64,000 bases of DNA from Perlucidibaca sp. (GTDB taxonomy: Bacteria > Pseudomonadota > Gammaproteobacteria > Pseudomonadales > Moraxellaceae): NCBI GenBank assembly GCA_023265995.1, contig JAHFSA010000001.1:124001-188000 (forward strand), given 5' to 3'. The position numbers and the translations under genes were made by a program. A model generated the notes under the pieces. It made no database searches. It was not told the origin of the DNA and saw only the letters and a program-made list of their open reading frames with translations. Of the stretch, positions 17,382 to 26,097 are shown piece by piece; the first letter of the stretch is position 1; every line of letters starts with the position of its first letter.

Positions 17382-19037
17382 TCAGCCGCCGGAGGTCTCG
17401 GCATCCTCAAGCATCATCGCGGCGCCCTTCTCGCCGATCATGGTCGCCGGCTGATTGGTGTTACCGCCGACCAGCGTCGGCATGATGGAGGCATCAATCA
17501 CCCGCAGACATTGCAGTCCATGCACGCGCAGACGCGAATCGACCACCGCCATCGGATCCACACCCATCTTGCAGGTGCCGACAGGGTGATATGCCGACTC
17601 ACCGCTGCGCCGCACCCATTCGGCGAGGTCGTCGTCATTCTGCAGCGCCGGCCCAGGCGACATCTCGACCTCGTGGTGCGGGGCGAAGGCCGACTGCGCC
17701 AGAATCCTGCGCAACAGGTGAACCCCGCGAACGAGTTGCTCAACGTCGGCGGACTCGGCCATGTAGTTGGGGTCTATCAGCGGCGCCGCGAACGGGTCGG
17801 CACTGTGCAGACCGACGCGGCCACGCGACAATGGCCTGAGCCCGTAGATCATGACTATGTAGCCATAACCACTCATTGCGGTCCTCAAGTCCCGCCCGTG
17901 ATCGGCGTACAACATTGGCCCAAAGTGCAGTTGCAGGTCGGGTATCGGCTCCTCCGGCCGGGAACGGATGAACCCGCCGGCCTCGGCGCCGTTGCTCGAC
18001 AGCACTCCGCGTCTATTACTCAGGTATTGCAGCAGGGCCCGCAGGCCCTTGAGCCAGTAGCTCGGATGCATCGAGATGCTCTGGCGACTGCGCGCTCTGA
18101 CGCGCACGAACACGTCGATATGGTCTTGGAGATTCTGCCCAACACCCTCCAGCGCATGATGCAGTTTGATGCCGTGCCGGGACAGCTCCTCCCGCGGACC
18201 GATCCCGGATAGCATCAGCAGTTGCGGCGAGTTGAACGCGCCGCCGCAGAGCACAACCTCGCGCTCGGCACGGACCTGCACCAGCCCGGTCGCGCTGCGG
18301 TACTCGACACCGGTGGCGCGGGTGCCTTCGAGCAGCACACGGGTAACATGCGCACCGCTGCGGACTGTCAGGTTGGAACGCCCTGCGGCAGGTTCGAGAT
18401 AGGCGCGCGCATTGCTGCAGCGCGCGCCGTCCTTTTGGTAGGCATAGTAGAAACCCACGCCCTCCTGCTCACTGCCGTTGAAATCCGTATTGCGCCGGTA
18501 CCCCGCCTGTGTCGCCGCCTCGACGAATGCCGCGCTCAGCGGATTGGTATAGCGGCGCTCGGCAACATTGAGCGGACCACCCTGGCCGTGAAACGCTGCC
18601 TCGACCGGCGTCAGTTTCGGCTCGAAATGTTCGGACCTGCGGAAGTACGGCAGTACCTCTGCGTACGACCACCCGTCGCAACCCAGCCGCGCCCACTCGT
18701 CGTAGTCCCAAGCATGCCCGCGGATATAGACCTGCGCATTCATGCCGCTGGAACCGCCGAGCATCTTGCCCCGCGGCTGGAACAGCGCGCGGTCGTACAT
18801 GTTACGCTGTGGTTCGGTATTGAACTGCCAGTTGTAGCGGCGGCTGAACATCAGTTGCAGGAAGCCCAGCGGCATGTTTACGAAAGGATTGCGGCGGCTC
18901 TCCGGACCGGCTTCGAGCAGCAGTACCGAATAGTGACCGCTCTCGGACAGGCGGTTGGCCACCGCACACCCCGCCGAGCCCGCGCCGACCACCACATAAT
19001 CGAAGTGTTCGGACTCCACTCCGCTCGGACGACTCAT
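17382..19037 (-). CDS. GMC-family alcohol dehydrogenase (AlkJ-like)
   Basis: A 551-residue flavin-dependent GMC oxidoreductase, likely oxidising the alkanol made by the P450 to the aldehyde. The FAD-binding motif YVVVGAGSAGCAVANRLSE is at about 14-32, the GMC signature GGSSGMNAQVYIRGHAWDYD at about 90-110, and the C-terminal catalytic histidine is in SAYHPVGTCKMG. Its ATG overlaps the TGA of the P450 gene (ATGA), showing translational coupling. A 120-bp gap separates it from the reductase gene. Its position matches the alkJ-like gene in Alcanivorax CYP153 operons. Confidence 0.9.
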   Translation of the reverse strand: MSRPSGVESEHFDYVVVGAGSAGCAVANRLSESGHYSVLLLEAGPESRRNPFVNMPLGFLQLMFSRRYNWQFNTEPQRNMYDRALFQPRGKMLGGSSGMNAQVYIRGHAWDYDEWARLGCDGWSYAEVLPYFRRSEHFEPKLTPVEAAFHGQGGPLNVAERRYTNPLSAAFVEAATQAGYRRNTDFNGSEQEGVGFYYAYQKDGARCSNARAYLEPAAGRSNLTVRSGAHVTRVLLEGTRATGVEYRSATGLVQVRAEREVVLCGGAFNSPQLLMLSGIGPREELSRHGIKLHHALEGVGQNLQDHIDVFVRVRARSRQSISMHPSYWLKGLRALLQYLSNRRGVLSSNGAEAGGFIRSRPEEPIPDLQLHFGPMLYADHGRDLRTAMSGYGYIVMIYGLRPLSRGRVGLHSADPFAAPLIDPNYMAESADVEQLVRGVHLLRRILAQSAFAPHHEVEMSPGPALQNDDDLAEWVRRSGESAYHPVGTCKMGVDPMAVVDSRLRVHGLQCLRVIDASIMPTLVGGNTNQPATMIGEKGAAMMLEDAETSGG

Positions 19038-20449
19038 TGACTTTTTGCCGTCAGCTTGACCATCAGCCTGGAATAGCCCCGCACGAAGTTGGACTGCACA
19101 CGTTCCGGCTCACCAACAACTTCGATGTTATCAAAACGCTTGAGCAGTTCTTCCCAGAGAATGCGCAGTTGCAATTCGGCCAGACGGTTGCCCATGCAAC
19201 GGTGAACGCCGTAACCAAAAGAAATATGGTTACGGGCTTCCTTGCGATCAATAATGAGCTGATCCGCATTTTCGAACTTGCGTTCGTCCCGATTGCCCGA
19301 GGCGTACCACATCACCACGCGATCACCCTTCTTGATGGTCTGACCACGCAGCTCCACATCCTGCGTAGCGACCCGGCGCATATTCGCCAGCGGGGTTTGC
19401 CAGCGGATGATTTCCGAGACCATATTCGGAATCAGCTCCGGGTTCGCCTTGAGTTTGGCGAATTCTTCAGGGAACTGGTTCAGAGCCAGTACACCGCCGC
19501 TCATGGAGTTGCGCGTAGTGTCATTGCCACCAACGATAAGCAGCGCCAGATTCCCGATAAACTCCATCGGACGATTGATCAAGTCCTTTGTATCTTCGTT
19601 GCTCTGCAACATACTGATCAAATCGAAACCGGGCTCTTCGCCGGCTGCACGACGTGCTTCCTTGTCGCGCCATAGCTTGGAGAAAGCCCTCGCCATGTCT
19701 GCGGCGTCGTCGAACATGCTGTCTTCATCTGTAAACTCACCGCCGGTCGCTGATGCTGCGCCGGACAATCGATCCGACCAGTCAACCAGCTTGTGACGCT
19801 CCTCATAAGGGAAATCCAGCAGCGTCGCCAGCATGCGCCCCGTCAGTTCCTTCGACACGGCCGGCACCCAGTTAAAGGGTACGCCCAGAGGCAGGCTGTC
19901 GAGCACTTCCCCGGCGCGCTCGCGGATCAGCCCTTCCATTTCCTTCAGGTTCTTGGGCGCCACCACACCCTGAACCGCCTGGCGCTGCACGTCATGCTTG
20001 GGCGGGTCCATGGCGATGAACATTTCTACCGATAGTCCTTCCGGGGGGTCACCCAAAATGATTTGCGGCTCGGACGAAAACAACTCGTGACTCTTGTCCA
20101 CGAACAGAATGTCTTCATAGCGCGTTATCGACCAGAACGGCCCGAATGGACTTTTCTTCTGGTAGTGCACCGGCGCCTCATCACGTAGCCGCTTGAAATA
20201 GGCGCGCCACTGGTCTTGACGGTACAAAAATGGGTTGCTTACGTCGATGTCTTCAAGCGCCAGTGTGTTGACATCGGGCACAGGCGTTTCGACAAAATTG
20301 AGCAGGGGGCGCTGCCTGCCGATGATCTTCTTTTTTGCCTTCATCACCATCTTCAGTGCCTGGATTTGCAAGTGCATTGGCACTACTTTGGATGTGGCAT
20401 TGATCACTTTAGTCTGGACGGCATCAATTGCGCTTGATTTCGTTGACAT
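19034..20449 (-). CDS. Cytochrome P450 alkane hydroxylase, CYP153 family
   Basis: A 471-residue soluble bacterial P450 that performs terminal hydroxylation of medium-chain alkanes. The haem-binding loop is FGYGVHRCMGNRL with Cys418 as ligand; the I-helix carries LLIVGGNDTTRNSMSGG, the pattern typical of CYP153; and the K-helix ExxR is EIIRW. The ATG at 20449 has GGAG six bases before it; an upstream in-frame TTG is less likely. It lies between its ferredoxin (15 bp upstream) and the coupled alcohol dehydrogenase, so electron supply and product removal are encoded together. Confidence 0.92.
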   Translation of the reverse strand: MSTKSSAIDAVQTKVINATSKVVPMHLQIQALKMVMKAKKKIIGRQRPLLNFVETPVPDVNTLALEDIDVSNPFLYRQDQWRAYFKRLRDEAPVHYQKKSPFGPFWSITRYEDILFVDKSHELFSSEPQIILGDPPEGLSVEMFIAMDPPKHDVQRQAVQGVVAPKNLKEMEGLIRERAGEVLDSLPLGVPFNWVPAVSKELTGRMLATLLDFPYEERHKLVDWSDRLSGAASATGGEFTDEDSMFDDAADMARAFSKLWRDKEARRAAGEEPGFDLISMLQSNEDTKDLINRPMEFIGNLALLIVGGNDTTRNSMSGGVLALNQFPEEFAKLKANPELIPNMVSEIIRWQTPLANMRRVATQDVELRGQTIKKGDRVVMWYASGNRDERKFENADQLIIDRKEARNHISFGYGVHRCMGNRLAELQLRILWEELLKRFDNIEVVGEPERVQSNFVRGYSRLMVKLTAKSQ

Positions 20450-20464
20450 GGCGTTCTCCAATAC

Positions 20465-20785
20465 TTACATCTGGAATTCGGGTAAATGAACGGTGAGGCC
20501 GTCCATTGCATCTGTGGTCTTGACCTGACAGCCCAGTCGCGAGGTTTTCGCCCGCTCCGGGGTCATGGACAGCATCTGCTCTTCAGCGTCGCCGATCGAT
20601 CCGGTCTTGCCGAACCACTCATCCGCAATGATCATGTGGCAGGTGCCGCAGGCGCACTCCCCGCCACAATCCCCGTCGACGCCTGGAATGGCGTTATCGG
20701 CGGCAATCTGCATCAACGTGGTGCCAACCTCGAATTCTGTGACATGTTCGGTGTTGTCATGCTCAATAAAGGTGATCTTGCCCAA
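20465..20785 (-). CDS. [2Fe-2S] ferredoxin, CYP153 partner
   Basis: A 106-residue adrenodoxin/putidaredoxin-type ferredoxin. The cluster cysteines are visible in DCGGECACGTCHM and in the later RLGCQV. It is the first gene of the leftward operon and precedes the P450 by 15 bp. It shuttles single electrons from the FAD reductase encoded at 16029-17261 to the P450. The promoter lies in the about 110 bp separating it from the divergent AraC regulator. Confidence 0.95.
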   Translation of the reverse strand: MGKITFIEHDNTEHVTEFEVGTTLMQIAADNAIPGVDGDCGGECACGTCHMIIADEWFGKTGSIGDAEEQMLSMTPERAKTSRLGCQVKTTDAMDGLTVHLPEFQM

Positions 20786-20845
20786 TGTCTCTCTCCTGCG
20801 AGTAACTTATGCTTGGATAGTGATTCCACGCCGGCATGACAGCGA

Positions 20846-20883
20846 GGTCATTTCTTGACATGCGCGGGTCACTTAAAGACAAT
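20846..20883. promoter_or_regulatory. Divergent promoter with AraC-type half-sites
   Basis: GGTCA occurs at 20846-20850 and 20867-20871 (21-bp period), bracketing TTGACA at 20855-20860. With a 17-bp spacer, TTGACA is followed by GACAAT at 20878-20883, a fair sigma-70 promoter for the rightward AraC gene. The half-site spacing suggests control by that regulator. Inference from sequence only. Confidence 0.4.
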
Positions 20884-20893
20884 ATCTCCCCCT

Positions 20894-21976
20894 ATGCAAT
20901 GGGCCGCGCCAATGACACAACAGGCAGATGGTTGGCAAAATCTGGCAGCCAATATTCCGTCGAACTATTCGCGGCTTATCGCCCGTGAGCTGGACATGAC
21001 GACTAGGCAATTGCCCGTTTTACTGCGAGGCACCGGCCTTGACGTCGTGCAGTTCCTGAGCGAGGACAGCATGATCACGCCGGCTCAACAGGTACGGATT
21101 CTGAGCAACGCGCTATTGCTGTCAGGCCAGCCGGCATTCGGATTGCGGCTGGGCAAGCGACTGACCCCGGCAACCCACGGTGCGATGGGCTTTGCCGCTT
21201 CCAGCAGCCCGGACCTGCTCAGCGCACTACGGGCGATACAAACCTTCCTGCCCACCCGCGCCAGCGTTATCCAGTTGCATTTACGGCAGGTTGAAGAGCA
21301 CCTGGAATGCAGGCTGGATTTCCAGGTACCGCTAGACGCCGACCTCCAGCGCTGCCTGGCTGACACGATGATCAAGGTACTGCTCGAATTCGGCGAATTC
21401 ATTGTCGGCCGCCCTCTGTATGAGGCTGAAATATGCTTTACCCATCCGGCGCCCGAATACCACGCGATCTATTCCGAGTATTTGTCCGGGCGGATTCGCT
21501 TTGGTTGTAATCAGTTGACGCTTAAACTGCCGATGACGTTGTGCCAGGAACCGAACGCCTCCGCCAATCATGAAAACTATCGTCTGGCCCTGCAGCAGTG
21601 CGAAGCCATGCTTGCGCAACTTCAAACCCAGAAACCGAGCTACCAGACCCGGCTCAAGAAGATGATGTTGTCCCGCCCCCCCGGCACGCTCAGTGAAGAA
21701 GAAGCTGCGGCCTCCCTGTTCATGAACAAACGCACCCTGGCACGCAAGCTGAAACAGGAGCACAGCAGTTTTCGTCAAATTCGTGACGACATCCTGTCCC
21801 AGCAGGCGGCGAGCTACCTGTGTGACAGCAAACTGTCCGTCGAGGCCATCGCCGCGTTGATGAACTATCACGACAGCGCCAATTTCAGACGTGCCTTCAA
21901 ACGCTGGTTCGGCCATCCGCCCGAGCAGTACAGGCAGCGTTTCAGTTCACGAGACTCCCTGCCACCTGCCCCCTGA
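20894..21976 (+). CDS. AraC-family regulator of the CYP153 operon
   Basis: About 360 residues: an arabinose-binding-type sensor domain (IPSNYSRLIARELDMTTRQL, later TPATHGAMGFAASSSPDLLS) and a C-terminal AraC DNA-binding domain (AAASLFMNKRTLARKLKQ, then SANFRRAFKRWFGHPPEQYR). It is divergent from the ferredoxin-P450 operon, the arrangement seen in Alcanivorax, where the AraC gene adjoins the P450 operon. The start is uncertain: ATG at 20894 or 20912, neither with a strong ribosome site. Confidence 0.88.
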   Translation: MQWAAPMTQQADGWQNLAANIPSNYSRLIARELDMTTRQLPVLLRGTGLDVVQFLSEDSMITPAQQVRILSNALLLSGQPAFGLRLGKRLTPATHGAMGFAASSSPDLLSALRAIQTFLPTRASVIQLHLRQVEEHLECRLDFQVPLDADLQRCLADTMIKVLLEFGEFIVGRPLYEAEICFTHPAPEYHAIYSEYLSGRIRFGCNQLTLKLPMTLCQEPNASANHENYRLALQQCEAMLAQLQTQKPSYQTRLKKMMLSRPPGTLSEEEAAASLFMNKRTLARKLKQEHSSFRQIRDDILSQQAASYLCDSKLSVEAIAALMNYHDSANFRRAFKRWFGHPPEQYRQRFSSRDSLPPAP

Positions 21977-22046
21977 GAATGCTCTGAATAACTCCCAGCC
22001 TGACCGGTAGAAACGCTTTGCCATCTGACATGCCTTGGATTATTAT

Positions 22047-22062
22047 TTGGTTGGTCAACCAA
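22047..22062. promoter_or_regulatory. TetR operator candidate, copy 2
   Basis: TTGGTTG-GT-CAACCAA, the same 7-bp palindrome arms as the sites at 14246 and 28052, with only the 2-bp centre inverted. It lies 42 bp upstream of the start codon of a gene destroyed by an IS5 insertion. Confidence 0.65.
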
Positions 22063-22103
22063 TCATGCATTGTTGTGCTCAAACAAAATAAATAGAGGTG
22101 GCC

Positions 22104-22128
22104 ATGACATCCAGTTACACCTTGTCCA
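22104..22128 (+). pseudogene. First codons of an IS5-truncated gene
   Basis: An ATG at 22104, preceded by AGAGGTGG, opens MTSSYTLS and then runs into the IS5 terminal repeat at about 22129. With the operator at 22047 this is the 5' edge of a lost gene of the TetR regulon. Too short to identify. Confidence 0.4.
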
Positions 22129-23159
22129 GGCGCTGTTGCGCAATTGCCGCTCTGAGCGCAGCTACCCCTTTCCCCAGTCTGCTCAGGACACACGTATCGT
22201 GTGTGGCGTGCCCAAGCGCGTGAACTGGTTCAGGATCGCCGCGCGCACCTGAAGCTCCGTCACCTGGCGGTCGAAATCTCGGGCCATGACCCGCTCGCCC
22301 AGCAACTTGAAGCAACCCATCTTGGTTTCCACCAGGCTGCGCCGGTGGTAACCACTCCATTTCTTCCAGATCGTCCGGCCCAGGTGCCGGGTTGATCGCA
22401 AGGTTTCGTTGCGAGCCTCGACGCCCGCGCTGCTGCCTTTCCAGGTCTGCGCATTCTTGCGGGTCGGGATCACGGCGGCGGCTCCGCGTGCCGCAATCGC
22501 GGCATGACAGGCCTTGGTGTCATAGGCACCATCGCCGCTCACCGTCGCCACGGCTTCAGTCGCCGGGATCTACGTCAGCAGCTCAGGCAGCATCGGCGCG
22601 TCGCCGATGCGGTTGTCCGTGACCTCGATGGCCCGGATCTCCAGCGTCTCGGCATCAACGCCCAGATGCACCTTGCGCCACTGCCGACGGTATTCCGAGC
22701 CATGTTTCTTCGTTTTCCATTCGCCTTCGCCCAGCATCTTCACGCCGGTGCTGTCGACCAGCAGATGCAAGCCACCACGACTGGGGCGATAGGGTATGTT
22801 CACGGTCAGCGTTTTCTGGCGGCGGCAGACCGTGCTGTAGTCAGGCACGGGCCAATTCAATCCCGCCAGATGCATCAGGCTCTGCACGAAACCGATGACT
22901 TGGCGCAACGGCAGGCCGAACAGCCCCTTGATGGTCAGGCAGAACTGGATGGCGGCATCGCTGAACGTCGGTGATCGACCGCGACGACCGGTGGGCTGGC
23001 CGTGCCATTGCATGTCACGATCCAGCCAGACCGAGAGCGAGCCTCTGGCCTTGAGGGCTGCGTTGTAATCTTTCCAGTTGGTGGTGCGGTATTGGGCGGC
23101 AGCGGGCTTGGTCATGGGTGCGCTAGCCTACAGACTCGGGACGTTTGTGCAACAACGCC
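22129..23159 (-). mobile_element. IS5-family insertion sequence
   Basis: An element of about 1.03 kb. Its ends are imperfect inverted repeats: GGCGCTGTTGCGCAA at 22129 and the complement of TTGTGCAACAACGCC ending at 23159. It encodes one IS5-type transposase on the minus strand, broken by a stop codon. No matching target duplication is visible. It separates the lost gene at 22104 from the 5' part of an acyl-CoA dehydrogenase gene, so it is associated with a deletion of cargo. Confidence 0.85.
22183..23115 (-). pseudogene. IS5-family transposase, interrupted by an amber codon
   Basis: A single frame of about 310 codons encoding an IS5-type DDE transposase. The N-terminal part has WHGQPTGRRGRSPTFSDAAI and LLVDSTGVKMLGEGEWK (first aspartate); the C-terminal part has VSGDGAYDTKACH (second aspartate) and KKWSGYHRRSLVETKMG (glutamate). 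The frame is intact except for a TAG just after LPELLT, where related enzymes would continue with QIPATE; a CAG-to-TAG change is the simplest explanation. Both halves are in the same frame, so they are not two genes. Confidence 0.85.
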
Positions 23160-23464
23160 TAAAGCACCGGCCCTACCATCGCCACGCCGAACGGACTTGT
23201 CGGGGGCGCGCCAGCCATGGCTCGCTCCAGATCAAAAATATAACGCTGTGTCGCCGTCCAGCCTGGCCCGCCATACTGTTTCGGCCACGTCAGTGCCAAC
23301 CAGCCCTGCTTGCCGAGCAAACGCTCCCACTTTTGCTGGAGTTCCTTGCCGCTCATCTCACCAATCGCCGAGCAGCGCTTGATATCGTCTGGCACATTCA
23401 CCTGCATCCAGTCACGAATGGATTGCTGAAACTCCAGCTCTTCCCGAGTAAACTCCAGATTCAC
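23160..23464 (-). pseudogene. Acyl-CoA dehydrogenase, 5' fragment
   Basis: The first 101 codons of an acyl-CoA dehydrogenase: start MNLEFTREELEFQQSIRDWM, then GWLALTWPKQYGGPGW and AGAPPTSPFGVAMVGPVL, which is the conserved substrate-pocket region. The gene is cut at 23159 by the IS5 element; about 280 residues, including the catalytic base, are missing. It is the last gene of the leftward operon that begins at 27986, downstream of the acyl-CoA ligase, and would have catalysed the first beta-oxidation step. Confidence 0.85.
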
Positions 23465-23511
23465 GAGTTATCACCTCTTGCTAGCCATCGATCGCCGCTT
23501 TCAAAATTCAT

Positions 23512-25062
23512 TCAGTTGACCCCACGGTCTTTGTTTTCCCAAAAAGGCTGCCTCAGTTCGTTCTTGAGAATCTTGCCCGCACCACTTACCGGCAGCGGCT
23601 CACTACGAAACTCGATGCTGCGCGGCAGCTTGTAACCGGCGATCAGCGCACGGCAATGGGCCAGGAGCTCGCCTTCATTGAGACCATGTCCTTCTTTGAG
23701 CACGACAATCGCATGAACCATTTCACCCCACTCATCATGGGGAATCCCCACGATCGCACATTCCTGCACCGAAGGATGGCTGTAGATGGTACCCTCTACC
23801 TCGACCGAGAAAATATTCTCTCCGCCACTGATAATCATGTCCTTGGCACGATCAACGATAAAGACAAACCCGTCTTCATCCATATAGCCGAGATCACCGG
23901 TATGCAGCCAGTCATGGCGCAACGTCTCGGCAGAGGCCTGTTCCATTCCCCAGTAGCCCAGCATTACGTTCGGGCCTCTGGCACATATCTCACCTACCTT
24001 ACCACGCGGTAGCTCGACATCATCCTTATCCATAATGGCAACTTCGACGCCCAGTGCTGCCCGGCCAGCACTGCGTAGCTTGGCGCCGCCCAGCACATGA
24101 AACTCCGGTGCCAGCACAGTAATAATCGGCGACGCCTCTGTCTGCCCATAACCCTGGGCAAACAGAGCGTCTGGCATCTGCTCCATGGCAGCGATCAATA
24201 CCGCTTCAGGCATCGGCGATGCGCCGTACAGCATTCGCTTGACGCTGCTGACATCAAAATCCTTTATCTTGCCGGAAGACACCAGCAAGTTGATCATGGT
24301 TGGCACGAGCAACGTATGGGTGATTTTTTCACGCTCCATGAACGACAGCACACCACCCACATCGAAACGCGGCACAATACCGTGTGAACCACCAGCCAGG
24401 GTCACGGCAAAAGTGCTTGCCATGTCGGCCAGATGAAACATCGGCGCTGCATGCATATAGATGGTGTCAAATCCGTAACCCATTTCCGGGACAACGTTCA
24501 GGGCATTAAACACAAGATTGTCGTGGCTCAGCATCACGCCCTTTGATCGTCCGGTCGTGCCGCCGGTATAGAACAGGCCGGCAAGCTGTGCGCCACCTTC
24601 GCTTCTGTCGGCCAAGGGTGTGTGCTGGTCGATCAGCGACTCATAGGCGACGCACCCCTCCGGCAAGTCACCTTCACCCATGAACACCACATGACTGACG
24701 CTTTGCAGCAATGGGCGCAGGACCGGGAGCATGGCACTGAATGCGTCATCCACGAACAGCACCGATGACCGGGAGTCATTCAGCGCATAAGCAATCTCCG
24801 GCGGTGCCAGCCGGATATTGATGGGATTAAGCGCCATGCCGGCCCAGGGGATGGCATAGAAATATTCCAGATAGCGATCGCTATTGAGTGAAAGAATTGC
24901 CACACGATCCCCGTCAGCAATCTTCAATGAGCGAACGCCGGCGGCCAGACGAGCCACCCGATTCTCAAGCTCACGCCAGCTTTGTTTCCTGTTCGCGTAG
25001 ATTGTGGCCACACCGTTCGGGTTCAACTGGACCGCCCGACGCAGCGTCTGAGAAATAAACAT
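23512..25062 (-). CDS. Acyl-CoA synthetase (AMP-forming, long-chain fatty acid type)
   Basis: A 516-residue ANL-superfamily ligase that activates a carboxylic acid to its CoA thioester via an acyl-AMP. The AMP-binding loop YTGGTTGRSKGVMLSHDNL is at about 170-188. The C-terminal hinge and catalytic region is WLHTGDLGYMDEDGFVFIVD followed by RAKDMIISGGENI, and the conserved lysine near the C-terminus is in SGAGKILKNELR. A strong AAGGAGG site precedes the ATG. It is flanked by two thioesterases and the acyl-CoA dehydrogenase remnant in one operon. Substrate unknown; fatty acids from alkane oxidation or a cyclic acid are possible. Confidence 0.9.
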   Translation of the reverse strand: MFISQTLRRAVQLNPNGVATIYANRKQSWRELENRVARLAAGVRSLKIADGDRVAILSLNSDRYLEYFYAIPWAGMALNPINIRLAPPEIAYALNDSRSSVLFVDDAFSAMLPVLRPLLQSVSHVVFMGEGDLPEGCVAYESLIDQHTPLADRSEGGAQLAGLFYTGGTTGRSKGVMLSHDNLVFNALNVVPEMGYGFDTIYMHAAPMFHLADMASTFAVTLAGGSHGIVPRFDVGGVLSFMEREKITHTLLVPTMINLLVSSGKIKDFDVSSVKRMLYGASPMPEAVLIAAMEQMPDALFAQGYGQTEASPIITVLAPEFHVLGGAKLRSAGRAALGVEVAIMDKDDVELPRGKVGEICARGPNVMLGYWGMEQASAETLRHDWLHTGDLGYMDEDGFVFIVDRAKDMIISGGENIFSVEVEGTIYSHPSVQECAIVGIPHDEWGEMVHAIVVLKEGHGLNEGELLAHCRALIAGYKLPRSIEFRSEPLPVSGAGKILKNELRQPFWENKDRGVN

Positions 25063-25108
25063 ATCAACCTCCTTGGCAGCCTGAAGATGTCAGATGAATA
25101 AAACGTCC

Positions 25109-25546
25109 TCAGCGTGCGTAGATAAAACGTCCCGTCGAGACATGACTCTTATCCAGAAAAATATCGACAGAAACGACAATAAAGCGCCGGCCCGCACGTA
25201 CGATCTGCGGCACAGCACGAATCGTTCCGGCAAAGGCCGGCCGCAAGTAATCAAACGTCAAGCTGGTACACAATGGCTGCTGCTGCATCCTGGTCTCTTC
25301 CACCACATGCAAGGAGGCGGCGACTTCGCCAAAACTCGCAAGAATGCCGCCATGAAAAGTACGCAGAAGCGGGTTGCCTATATGCTCTTCGCGGAAACAT
25401 AATTGATAATAGACAGTGCCGTCATCTTCGCGGCTAACCCCCAGACCAAGGAAATGCACATAGGGCGTGTCATCAATAACTTTCTTCTGCAGTTCGCTCA
25501 ACCCGGCACAATCGGTTGCTAGTGGCTCGATTCCAGAGGCGGTCAC
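25109..25546 (-). CDS. PaaI-type hotdog thioesterase
   Basis: A 145-residue single hotdog-fold protein of the PaaI family, hydrolysing acyl-CoA thioesters. The family core is NPLLRTFHGGILASFGEVAA at about 59-78 (HGG for substrate binding, then the catalytic acid). It starts with GTG, with AAAGGAG nine bases upstream, directly after the stop of the second thioesterase gene, so the two are co-translated. It lies between that gene and the CoA ligase. Confidence 0.85.
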   Translation of the reverse strand: MTASGIEPLATDCAGLSELQKKVIDDTPYVHFLGLGVSREDDGTVYYQLCFREEHIGNPLLRTFHGGILASFGEVAASLHVVEETRMQQQPLCTSLTFDYLRPAFAGTIRAVPQIVRAGRRFIVVSVDIFLDKSHVSTGRFIYAR

Positions 25547-25547
25547 T

Positions 25548-26024
25548 TTATTCAGCTCCTTTCGTCACAGCCGTATCAAACGCCGGGCCGAGTGTCCCGA
25601 CAGCAAATGACCCCGATACTGAAGCCAGCAGCGAATCATCTGAACAAACAACCGCCTTCCCCTTTACATAGGCAATATCGCCTTGCACCGCATAACACTC
25701 CACTTCGGCACGCACATCCTCACCCGGAAGTGCTTCCCTGATGAAATCCACACGCAGATCAATCGTTGCAATCGGTCGCATATTCCCCAGACGAGAAAAT
25801 ATGGCAAGACCGCAAGTGGTATCGAGCAAGGTAACCACAACGCCACGATGTAGCCCCCCGTTGCGATCAGATAACGCCACACTACAAGGCATCCTCATAA
25901 CGGCGCGCCCCTTGCCAATCTCCTCAATTTCAATTCCGAACGCGTTGAATAACGGATGAGAGGAACCGAAGAACGTTTTAGCCATTGTCAAGTAGCGGTT
26001 TGTGGCCTCAGATTGGGCAATCAT
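25548..26024 (-). CDS. PaaI-type hotdog thioesterase (second copy)
   Basis: A 158-residue hotdog thioesterase, distinct in sequence from its neighbour. Core: LSDRNGGLHRGVVVTLLDTT at about 51-70, with LHRG taking the place of the HGG seen in the other copy. Its ATG overlaps the TGA of a 23-codon open frame just upstream (ATGA). Tandem divergent thioesterases may form a heteromer or act on different intermediates. Confidence 0.85.
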   Translation of the reverse strand: MIAQSEATNRYLTMAKTFFGSSHPLFNAFGIEIEEIGKGRAVMRMPCSVALSDRNGGLHRGVVVTLLDTTCGLAIFSRLGNMRPIATIDLRVDFIREALPGEDVRAEVECYAVQGDIAYVKGKAVVCSDDSLLASVSGSFAVGTLGPAFDTAVTKGAE

Positions 26025-26092
26025 TTCTCCCCCCTCATTAAATGCAAAATACCAATAGCCCAGACCGCCAACATGGCGGCCAACAGAAGCAT
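26021..26092 (-). CDS. Candidate 23-residue membrane micro-protein
   Basis: A frame in the gap between the BtrH-like gene and the thioesterase encodes MLLLAAMLAVWAIGILHLM plus RGEK. The first 18 or so residues are hydrophobic enough for one membrane helix, with positive charges after it. Its TGA overlaps the thioesterase ATG and it starts 5 bases after the preceding stop, so it fills the intergenic space exactly as an operon gene would. No clear ribosome site, so it may instead be a coupling leader or chance. Confidence 0.4.
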   Translation of the reverse strand: MLLLAAMLAVWAIGILHLMRGEK

Positions 26093-26097
26093 ACGCG

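Noticed and set aside
22183..22551. Separate small gene at the left part of the IS5 element
   Set aside because: It is in frame with the upstream part and completes the same IS5 transposase; only an amber codon separates them.
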